Shown here: one piece after another, positions 1 to 5,045 of the stretch
How the letters are laid out: each line of letters opens with the position of its first letter
Numbering within the stretch: the first letter of the stretch is position 1
Source of the DNA: Gammaproteobacteria bacterium
GTDB taxonomy: Bacteria > Pseudomonadota > Gammaproteobacteria > GRL18
NCBI GenBank assembly: GCA_028571885.1
Contig: JAPVVU010000255.1
Coordinates: 1-5,045, forward strand
Direction of reading: 5' to 3'
DNA: 5,045 nt
Program-made: the position numbers and the translations under genes
Notes under the pieces: model-generated
The model's input: the letters and a program-made list of their open reading frames with translations, nothing else
The model's database searches: none
What the model was told of the DNA's origin: nothing

Positions 1-3000
1 ACTAAAACTACCACTGAAGGAAGCGCCACAACAAGCAGCACCTGTTCTTATAGAAAATACTATTGAAAGTAAACCAGCTGCAATTACAACACAAGCTCAG
101 GTTATTGAAACGCCTGTCGCACCATCAGAATCACAGCCTGCTTCACAAGAAGTAGAAGTTAAACAGGAAGTTGTCTATGTTGCACAGCCTCTTGATCAAT
201 CGGAATGGCTGCAAACACAATCTGCTACTTTAAAAGCACATGAAATGTATTTGCAAAACCAGCAAGATTATTCTCATGGCTTTTTTGACATGATGCATCA
301 TCTGGTTGATGAATTTGGTACTCAAAATAAAGCAGTGCCAGAAACTATTACTCAGGGAATGTCTGATCTGCATCAATATCAGCAAGATACTCTTCGAGTT
401 CATGAAAGCTATTTACAAAGTCAGATTGAATTTAATAAATCAACGCATCACTTGATGGGTGGCACACAAAGTTTATCGGCTGCACCTGTTTCAAAATCGC
501 TTGTTGAAAAAACAGTTGCAAAAACAGTTGAGAAGCCTGTTGCTGCTAGTGAACCTGTTGCTGCGCCAGTGCAGACAGCACCAATTATAAAGCCGGCAAC
601 TCAACCAGCTGCTCCGGTACAAGCTGCGCCTGTTGTTGATAAAAGTGTTGCTAAACAAATTATTCAGACTGCGCCTCAAGTTTCGACTTCTCCTGCTCTT
701 GATTCTCAAACCATCCAAAAAGGTATGCTTGAAATTGTTCAGGATAAAACAGGTTATCCGGTTGAAATGCTTGATTTGAATATGAATATGGAAGCTGATC
801 TGGGCATTGACTCTATTAAGCGAGTTGAAATTCTTGGTGCCATGACTGCCAAGTTCCCTGAACTGCCGGAACTGGATCAAAATGATTTAGCTGAAATGCA
901 GACTCTACTCGAGATTGTTCAGTATGTTGAAGAAAAAGCAGGTGCTACAGCGTCTTCAACAACAGTTACAACGTCTGTTGCCGCTTTATCAAGTGAGGGT
1001 GCAAGCACAAGTGTCGCGGCACCAGTTGCTTCAGGCATAAGTCTTAAGCAAATCCAGAAAGGTATGCTTGAAATTGTCAATGAAAAGACAGGTTACCCAG
1101 AAGAAATGCTGGACCTGAACATGAACATGGAAGCAGACCTGGGCATTGACTCCATTAAGCGTGTTGAAATTCTAGGCGCTATGACTGCCAAGTTCCCGGA
1201 CTTACCGGAACTGGATCAAAATGACCTGGCAGAAATGCAGACTCTTTTAGAGATTGTTGAGTATGTCGAGAAAAAAGCGGGCGCAATGGCACCTGTTACA
1301 GCATCAGCTCCCGTGGTTTCTTCAGGTGTCAGCTCAGGTATTGACTCGGCTGCAATTCAAAAAGGCATGCTTGAAATCGTTAATGAAAAAACAGGTTACC
1401 CGGTTGAAATGCTGGATCTGAATATGAATATGGAAGCGGATCTGGGTATTGACTCCATTAAACGAGTTGAAATTCTGGGTGCCATGACCAGCAAGTTCCC
1501 TGATTTACCAGAACTGGATCAAAATGATTTGGCAGAAATGCAGACTCTTCTGGAAATTGTTGAATATGTTGAACAAAAAGCGGGTGCAATGGCACCTGCT
1601 GCGGCACCAGTACAAGCAGCTTCTTCTGCAGGCATTGACTCTGGTTTTAGTTCAGCTCAAATCCAGCAGGGCATGCTGGAAATTGTCAATGAAAAAACAG
1701 GTTATCCGGTTGAAATGCTGGATCTGAATATGAATATGGAAGCAGATCTGGGCATTGACTCCATTAAGCGAGTTGAAATCCTGGGTGCCATGACCACTAA
1801 GTTCCCTGATTTGCCGGAGCTGGATCAAAATGATTTAGCAGAAATGCAAACTCTGAAAGAAATTGTTGAGTATGTTGAAGCAAAATCAGGTGTTAGTGCT
1901 TCAGGTAATGACTCTATTGAAACAATTTCTGCATCAACAGTCATTGATGAAGAGGCGATACAACAGGGTATGCTTGAAATTGTTAATGAAAAAACAGGCT
2001 ATCCTATTGAAATGCTTGATTTGAATATGGATATGGAAGCAGATTTAGGTATCGATTCCATTAAGCGAGTTGAAATACTCGGTGCGATGACGAATAAGTT
2101 CCCTGAGTTACCGGAGATGGATCAAAACGAACTTTCTGAAATGCGTACTCTTCTTGAAATTGTTAACTATGTTAAAAGTCTGATCCCTCAAGACAGCACG
2201 ATAAGTAGAGCGCTTACTGAACAAACACCAACTTTATCAAATATATCGGCAAATCAGGATTCTTTTTCGACAACGGAGAGTGTTGTTGTAAAAAAGCACC
2301 TGCCTCGTCCTGATGTATTGGAGTCAGAAATCAGTATCACAGGTCGTACCTGTCTGATCACTGATAACGGCGAGAAAATTACCTATAACACGGCAAAGAA
2401 CCTGCAAACGCTGGGTTGGAACGTTATTGTAATGCAGTTGCCGACATCATTGGTTGCCAAAGCCAGCAGTTTACCTAAGGGAGTTAAATCCGTTAAGTTA
2501 GCAAAAGCAACAGATGAAGAGTTAGGCAAGACACTGAATTCTATTACCAGCTCTCAGACTGTCCATGGTTTTATTCACCTGAGTGCTAAGCCTTCTGCAA
2601 AAGGCAGTAAGATTAAATTCAGCAAACGTGAGTCAACCGTACTTAAACTGGTTTTCTTTACGGCTAAGCATTTAAAAGAAGCTCTGACAACGAAACCAGC
2701 AGAAGGACGTAATTTCTTTATAAGTGTCTCTTATATGGATGGTGACATTGGTACGGGTGGTCTTAATAAATTTGAGTTAAACCAGGGTGGATTAAATGGT
2801 TTAATCAAGACGGTTAATCTGGAATGGGATGACGTCTTTTGTCGTGCGGTTGATTTTAACCCAGATATGGATGATACGAAAGGCGCTCAGATCCTTATAG
2901 ATGAAGCCTTTGATCCTGATTTGTCTGTTGCTGAAGTAGGTTATTCCAGTAATGGTCGTATGACTCTGGTTGGTGAAGTCAGACCTCATACGCCAACTGA

Positions 3001-4726
3001 ATCAGATAATAATAAAATTACTGACAAGTCTGTATTCCTTGTCAGTGGTGGTGCAAAAGGTGTAACAGCCGCTTGTATTATGCCATTGGCAGAAAAATAC
3101 CATTGTCGCTTCATTCTTGCCGGTCGTGCTCCTTATACGGGTTCTGAGCCTGAATGGGCACAAGGCTGTACTGATGAGACAGAACTTAAACGCAAGATAA
3201 TGGAAGCAATTAAGGCTGAAGGTGAAATGCCAACACCTGCGATTGTTAACAAACGTTTAAGAGCCATTAAATCTGAACGTGAAATCAGCAAAACTCTGAA
3301 GCAAATTGAAGCTGCTGGTGGTCAGGCTGAATACATCAGTGCTGATGTGACTAATAGTGATGCTCTTAAAGAAAAATCAGCTCCTGCAGTTAAGAAGTTG
3401 GGTAAAATCACTGGTCTGATTCATGGTGCAGGCGTTTTAGCTGATAAGCCAATTAATAAGAAAACAGAAGCTGATTTTAATGCCGTTCTTAATACTAAGA
3501 TTGATGGCCTGGAGGCTATGTTATCTCTGGTCAATAAAGACACATTGGAATATCTGGTGCTATTTTCATCTGCAGCGGGTTTCTATGGTAATACAGGTCA
3601 ATCAGATTATTCGGTTGCCAATGAAATCCTGAACAAAACAGCGTACCAGTTCAGAGCTTTCTATCCAAAATGTCATGTTGTCTCTTTTAACTGGGGACCA
3701 TGGGATGGCGGTATGGTAACAGAAGAATTGAAACGTTACTTCAGAGAGCGTAATGTTGAGATTATTCCTATTGAAGAAGGTGTGGAAATCTTTGGTAATG
3801 AATTGCATCAGGATCGTGCTGAAACAATTCAATTATTAGTCGGTAGTTCCATGCGTGCTGATATTGATAAAACAGGTACACCTTTACGCTCATTTTTAAT
3901 CAACACTGAATTGCTATTAGAAGATAATCCATTTTTGAAAGACCATATCATTGGTGGTAATCCAGTATTACCTTCAGCAACGGCACTTTCCTGGATGGCA
4001 AATATTTGTGAACGAATTAATCCTTCTCAGACTTTCTTTGAGTGTGATAATTTTCAGGTATTGAAGGGCATCGTCTTTGATAAAACTCAGGCTGATTCCT
4101 ATCAGGTTGATGTCAAAGAACTTTCTAATGATGATAATATCAGTCGTCTCCAGGTGACTATCTCTTCGAAAAAAAGTGATGGAAAACCAGTCTGGCACTA
4201 TAAAGCTGATATCCTGGTCGCCAAAGAAATTCCGGAAGTTCCCTTGTATACCCAGTCAGATTTAAATGAAACTCAAAGTACCACTGGGGAATCTTTGTAT
4301 AGTGACGGTACACTTTTCCATGGCTCTTTATTTCAGGGTATTGAGAAAGTCATTAATACTTCAATGAAGAAATTAACCTTGTTGTGTAATCTGGATAAGA
4401 TTAAGGATATAGAGCAGGGACAGTTTCCCATAAGCTCAATCAATCCTTTTGCAACTGACTTAATGTTTCAGGCTATGCTGGTCTGGGTGAGAGAACATCG
4501 TCACCTGGGTAGTCTGCCATTGAAGTTTTTGAAAGTGATGAGTTATAAAGCCATTCCAAATAAGGAAGACTTTTATATTTCACTGGATGTTGATTCAACG
4601 TCAGATACCAATATGAAAGCGGATGTGGTCATACATGATCAAAAAGGTAATATCTATTCAAGAGCCTTTGGTGCAGAAGTCACTGTAAGTGAAACTTTGA
4701 ACGCAATATTCAAGCCAAAGAAATAA
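1..4726 (+). CDS. pfaA: PUFA synthase subunit PfaA, 5'-partial (linker, five ACPs, KR, DH)
   Basis: Carrier, ketoreductase and dehydratase part of the PfaA subunit of a cytoplasmic polyunsaturated fatty acid synthase. The frame is open from the left edge (first full codon at base 2) to TAA 4724-4726, giving 1574 residues. Numbering from that codon: Pro/Ala-rich and helical linker 1-237; ACPs at 238-314, 351-427, 452-528, 554-630 and 653-729, each with LGIDSIK; KR structural half about 777-1000; KR catalytic half about 1009-1287 with SGGAKGVTA at 1015 and SSAAG/YSVAN; DH about 1297-1566 with HIIGGNPVLP at 1315. Family PfaA proteins are usually about 2500-2800 residues and begin with KS and MAT, so roughly 1000 residues are expected upstream. 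The ATG at 245 is not the start: coding continues before it and no Shine-Dalgarno precedes it. A PfaC-like gene follows after 200 bases. No frameshift or missing key residue is visible. The fatty acid made (EPA, DHA, ARA or other) cannot be read from this part. Confidence 0.93.
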   Translation, partial: LKLPLKEAPQQAAPVLIENTIESKPAAITTQAQVIETPVAPSESQPASQEVEVKQEVVYVAQPLDQSEWLQTQSATLKAHEMYLQNQQDYSHGFFDMMHHLVDEFGTQNKAVPETITQGMSDLHQYQQDTLRVHESYLQSQIEFNKSTHHLMGGTQSLSAAPVSKSLVEKTVAKTVEKPVAASEPVAAPVQTAPIIKPATQPAAPVQAAPVVDKSVAKQIIQTAPQVSTSPALDSQTIQKGMLEIVQDKTGYPVEMLDLNMNMEADLGIDSIKRVEILGAMTAKFPELPELDQNDLAEMQTLLEIVQYVEEKAGATASSTTVTTSVAALSSEGASTSVAAPVASGISLKQIQKGMLEIVNEKTGYPEEMLDLNMNMEADLGIDSIKRVEILGAMTAKFPDLPELDQNDLAEMQTLLEIVEYVEKKAGAMAPVTASAPVVSSGVSSGIDSAAIQKGMLEIVNEKTGYPVEMLDLNMNMEADLGIDSIKRVEILGAMTSKFPDLPELDQNDLAEMQTLLEIVEYVEQKAGAMAPAAAPVQAASSAGIDSGFSSAQIQQGMLEIVNEKTGYPVEMLDLNMNMEADLGIDSIKRVEILGAMTTKFPDLPELDQNDLAEMQTLKEIVEYVEAKSGVSASGNDSIETISASTVIDEEAIQQGMLEIVNEKTGYPIEMLDLNMDMEADLGIDSIKRVEILGAMTNKFPELPEMDQNELSEMRTLLEIVNYVKSLIPQDSTISRALTEQTPTLSNISANQDSFSTTESVVVKKHLPRPDVLESEISITGRTCLITDNGEKITYNTAKNLQTLGWNVIVMQLPTSLVAKASSLPKGVKSVKLAKATDEELGKTLNSITSSQTVHGFIHLSAKPSAKGSKIKFSKRESTVLKLVFFTAKHLKEALTTKPAEGRNFFISVSYMDGDIGTGGLNKFELNQGGLNGLIKTVNLEWDDVFCRAVDFNPDMDDTKGAQILIDEAFDPDLSVAEVGYSSNGRMTLVGEVRPHTPTESDNNKITDKSVFLVSGGAKGVTAACIMPLAEKYHCRFILAGRAPYTGSEPEWAQGCTDETELKRKIMEAIKAEGEMPTPAIVNKRLRAIKSEREISKTLKQIEAAGGQAEYISADVTNSDALKEKSAPAVKKLGKITGLIHGAGVLADKPINKKTEADFNAVLNTKIDGLEAMLSLVNKDTLEYLVLFSSAAGFYGNTGQSDYSVANEILNKTAYQFRAFYPKCHVVSFNWGPWDGGMVTEELKRYFRERNVEIIPIEEGVEIFGNELHQDRAETIQLLVGSSMRADIDKTGTPLRSFLINTELLLEDNPFLKDHIIGGNPVLPSATALSWMANICERINPSQTFFECDNFQVLKGIVFDKTQADSYQVDVKELSNDDNISRLQVTISSKKSDGKPVWHYKADILVAKEIPEVPLYTQSDLNETQSTTGESLYSDGTLFHGSLFQGIEKVINTSMKKLTLLCNLDKIKDIEQGQFPISSINPFATDLMFQAMLVWVREHRHLGSLPLKFLKVMSYKAIPNKEDFYISLDVDSTSDTNMKADVVIHDQKGNIYSRAFGAEVTVSETLNAIFKPKK
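2..712 (+). other. PfaA linker between MAT and ACP array, with a helical internal repeat
   Basis: Interdomain segment of the PfaA CDS. Residues 1-65 are rich in Pro, Ala, Gln and Glu, which looks disordered. Residues 66-155 are Gln/His/Met-rich and look helical. They contain a twofold motif: TLKAHEMYLQNQ at bases 227-262 and TLRVHESYLQSQ at 389-424, sharing 8 of 12 residues. Residues about 160-237 are again a Pro/Ala/Val linker with recurring AAPVQ-type words. From memory, Shewanella PfaA has a similar Gln/His helical stretch in this place, which supports a gammaproteobacterial-type PfaA. Its role is unknown; I infer a spacer or docking element that positions the ACP string. Confidence 0.7.
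713..943 (+). repeat. ACP domain 1 of 5
   Basis: A 77-residue acyl carrier domain. The phosphopantetheine-accepting serine is in LGIDSIK, codon 812-814 (visible residue 271). It differs from ACP2 at 6 of 77 positions, including a private Gln-Asp where the others have Asn-Glu after MLEIV. It is followed by the longest inter-ACP linker (36 residues), which is rich in Thr, Ser, Val and Ala. Confidence 0.95.
1052..1282 (+). repeat. ACP domain 2 of 5
   Basis: A 77-residue carrier domain with its attachment serine at codon 1151-1153 (visible residue 384). It has a private Glu in GYPEEML where the others have Val or Ile. It differs from ACP3 at only 3 of 77 residues. It leads into a 24-residue linker beginning AMAP, which also begins the linker after ACP3. 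Confidence 0.95.
1355..1585 (+). repeat. ACP domain 3 of 5
   Basis: A 77-residue carrier domain with its attachment serine at codon 1454-1456 (visible residue 485). It is 3 substitutions from ACP2 and 5 from ACP4, and shares long exact DNA stretches with ACP4 (for example around 1405-1437 and 1708-1740). This indicates recent duplication or gene conversion. Confidence 0.95.
1661..1891 (+). repeat. ACP domain 4 of 5
   Basis: A 77-residue carrier domain with its attachment serine at codon 1760-1762 (visible residue 587). It carries a private Lys in QTLKEIV, where the other four have Leu, and ends in AKSG rather than KKAG, QKAG or EKAG. The following linker (22 residues) is acidic and Ser/Thr-rich and lacks the AMAP word. 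Confidence 0.95.
1958..2188 (+). repeat. ACP domain 5 of 5, the most divergent copy
   Basis: The last carrier domain, with its attachment serine at codon 2057-2059 (visible residue 686). It differs from ACP4 at about 15 of 77 positions, mostly in the last 30 residues (PEMDQNELSEMRTLL, then NYVKSLIP). It has MDMEADL where copies 1-4 have MNMEADL. MDMEADL is, from memory, the form common in other PfaA proteins, so ACP5 may keep the ancestral state. It is followed by a Ser/Thr-rich linker to the KR region. Confidence 0.93.
2330..3000 (+). other. KR structural (pseudo-Rossmann) half of PfaA
   Basis: Residues about 777-1000 have the layout of a PKS ketoreductase structural subdomain: a short beta-alpha start (GRTCLITDNGEKITYN), a middle HGFIHLSAKP segment, then GGLNGLIKTVNLEWDD and a VDFNPDMDD strand. 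In place of a glycine-rich NADPH loop there is only a DNGE turn, so this half is not expected to bind cofactor. The GGLNGLIKT and EWDDVFCRAVD stretch is a hallmark of Pfa-type and related multidomain synthases. Confidence 0.75.
3026..3862 (+). other. KR catalytic half of PfaA
   Basis: NADPH-dependent 3-ketoacyl reduction of the ACP-bound chain. Cofactor loop SGGAKGVTA lies at 3044-3070. The catalytic set is Lys in NTKIDG (codon 3497-3499), Ser in SSAAG (3569-3571), Tyr in DYSVAN (3608-3610) and Asn (3620-3622). NWGPWDGGM follows at about 3689, as in active PKS KRs. GVLAD (Asp codon 3443-3445) sits where B-type KRs have LDD and no A-type Trp is seen, so a D-3-hydroxy product is inferred. A charged insertion (about 3150-3300, Lys/Glu/Arg-rich) follows the LAGRAP strand. 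Confidence 0.9.
3890..4702 (+). other. C-terminal double-hotdog dehydratase (DH) domain of PfaA
   Basis: PKS-type dehydratase that removes water from 3-hydroxyacyl-ACP. The first hotdog has HIIGGNPVLP, an exact HxxxGxxxxP match, with the candidate catalytic His at codon 3944-3946. The second hotdog has LYSDGTLFHG and LFQGIEKV (4295-4351), matching the usual PKS DH FHGP-FQG word except Ser for Pro. It also has TDLMFQA with Asp at 4457-4459 and Gln at 4469-4471, fitting the DxxxQ catalytic motif. Both halves of the His/Asp dyad are therefore present. The domain ends about 8 residues before the stop. Activity is inferred from motifs only. Confidence 0.82.
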
Positions 4727-4769
4727 TCTGAGTTTTACCTAATGTTGTAACTTGTTCTGCTTTTAGCCT

Positions 4770-4813
4770 CCCCCTTGCTTCGCCTCAGGGCGCCTACTTT
4801 TAGTAGAAGGGGG
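4770..4813. repeat. GC-rich palindromic element, REP/MITE-like, with a predicted three-way junction
   Basis: An outer stem pairs CCCCCTT (4770-4776) with AAGGGGG (4807-4813). It encloses two perfect small hairpins: CGCC-TCAG-GGCG (4781-4792) and CTACT-TTT-AGTAG (4794-4806). Only GCTT and a single C are left unpaired inside. No T-tract follows on either strand, so it does not look like an intrinsic terminator. Such compact palindromes between genes of one operon are often dispersed REP-type or miniature mobile repeats and can shape mRNA decay. Whether it recurs elsewhere in the genome cannot be seen here. Confidence 0.6.
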
Positions 4814-4912
4814 ATTGAGGGGGTTGCGTAAAGCAATGACCTAATCTCCTCTATATCCAGGCAGTTATTTAACTCCTTTTCACATAATGCTTTGGTCTTA
4901 AAAATCCAAAGT

Positions 4913-4916
4913 GGAG
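4913..4916 (+). promoter_or_regulatory. Ribosome binding site of the PfaC-like gene
   Basis: GGAG lies 10 bases before ATG 4927, slightly long but workable spacing. It supports ATG 4927 as the start. It directly abuts the CTTTGG/CCAAAG hairpin on its 5' side. Confidence 0.7.
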
Positions 4917-4926
4917 ATCTATTTAG

Positions 4927-5045
4927 ATGGAAAAAATTGCGATTATTGGAACGGCTTGCCTATTTCCTGAGGCGGACACACCAGAAGCTTATTGGGAGAA
5001 TCTGGTTGCCAATAAAGACTCACGTGTCTCTGCAGATGCAGAACA
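4927..5045 (+). CDS. pfaC: Ketosynthase N-terminus, probable PUFA synthase subunit PfaC (3'-partial)
   Basis: The first 39 residues are visible and run off the window. They open with MEKIAIIGTACLFPEA, then YWENLVANKDSR, the standard N-terminal strand and helix of a type I PKS/PUFA ketosynthase. The start is firm: an in-frame TAG (4924-4926) directly precedes the ATG and GGAG sits 10 bases upstream. PfaC carries KS, chain-length-factor, and two FabA-like DH domains and works with PfaA. From memory, Shewanella and Moritella PfaC begin very similarly (KIAIVG, then LYPDA or LFPGS, and an acidic-Arg stretch after the first helix). PfaB, which has a degenerate KS in some species, or another KS-first synthase remains possible because no active-site residues are in view. 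It is likely co-transcribed with the upstream gene. Confidence 0.72.
   Translation, partial: MEKIAIIGTACLFPEADTPEAYWENLVANKDSRVSADAE

Larger units (their letters stand above)
4727..4926 (+). other. Intergenic gap between pfaA and the PfaC-like gene
   Basis: There are 200 bases with no convincing coding frame. It holds a GC-rich palindromic element at 4770-4813, a G-run continuation to 4823, a small hairpin (CTTTGG 4890-4895 with CCAAAG 4906-4911), and a Shine-Dalgarno site. No clear sigma-70 promoter or intrinsic terminator was found, so the two genes are most simply read as one transcript. Confidence 0.6.

Noticed and set aside
245..247. ATG at 245 as the start of the large gene
   Set aside because: The same frame is open to the left edge with linker-like coding sequence, there is no Shine-Dalgarno before it, and the first helical repeat motif spans the ATG. 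The true start lies upstream, ahead of KS and MAT.
491..880. Reverse-strand open frame of 129 codons opposite the linker and ACP1
   Set aside because: Its translation is low-complexity (Asn, Arg, Ser, Cys, Phe) and mirrors the repetitive linker and ACP codons on the + strand; no start signal or recognisable domain.
1524..1727. + strand out-of-frame open frame across ACP3/ACP4
   Set aside because: Shadow of the ACP repeats in another frame; Trp/Lys/Leu-rich, with no domain or ribosome binding site.
713..2188. Tandem repeats as a CRISPR array or assembly artefact
   Set aside because: Units are about 300 bases, in frame, and encode intact carrier domains with independent substitutions and distinct linkers, as expected for a PUFA synthase ACP array.
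2801..4198. Short reverse-strand open frames at 2801-2989, 3602-3832 and 3974-4198
   Set aside because: All lie fully within the well-supported KR and DH coding sequence and have no recognisable domain.
4770..4823. Rho-independent terminator after pfaA
   Set aside because: The stem is strong but no run of T follows it on either strand; downstream is ATTGAGGGGG. A palindromic repeat fits better.

Overview
The window holds most of one very large multidomain gene, a 200-base gap, and the first 39 codons of the next gene. All coding sequence is on the + strand. The large gene is open from the first base of the window to the TAA at 4724-4726. It encodes the C-terminal 1574 residues of a PfaA-type subunit of a bacterial polyunsaturated fatty acid (PUFA) synthase. 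This is an iterative, type I PKS-like enzyme that builds long-chain polyunsaturated fatty acids such as EPA or DHA. Its ketosynthase (KS) and malonyl-transferase (MAT) domains should lie upstream, outside the window.

Layout of the visible part of PfaA: a Pro/Ala-rich and helical linker (1-712); five tandem acyl-carrier-protein (ACP) domains, each with the PUFA-synthase signature LGIDSIKRVEIL (713-2188); a ketoreductase (KR) region made of a structural half (about 2330-3000) and a catalytic half (about 3026-3860); and a C-terminal double-hotdog dehydratase (DH) domain with a recognisable His/Asp pair (about 3890-4700). The 4727-4926 gap contains a strongly palindromic GC-rich element (4770-4813) and a Shine-Dalgarno site (4913-4916). 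The next gene starts at ATG 4927 with a KS N-terminus most like PfaC, the KS-CLF-DH-DH subunit.

Working model (family knowledge): growing acyl chains are carried on the phosphopantetheine arms of the five ACPs. PfaA loads malonate, condenses and reduces; PfaC supplies further condensation and dehydration; a separate enoylreductase (PfaD) and a phosphopantetheinyl transferase (PfaE) would be needed from elsewhere. The moderate, rather AT-rich composition and the PfaA linker resembling that of marine gammaproteobacteria suggest a marine or aquatic gammaproteobacterium, but the lineage is not fixed by this window. The main oddity is that a PfaC-like gene appears to follow pfaA directly, where the classical Shewanella/Moritella order would place pfaB. 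I see no sign of a wholly new system. This is a known family with an interesting carrier-domain array and gene arrangement.
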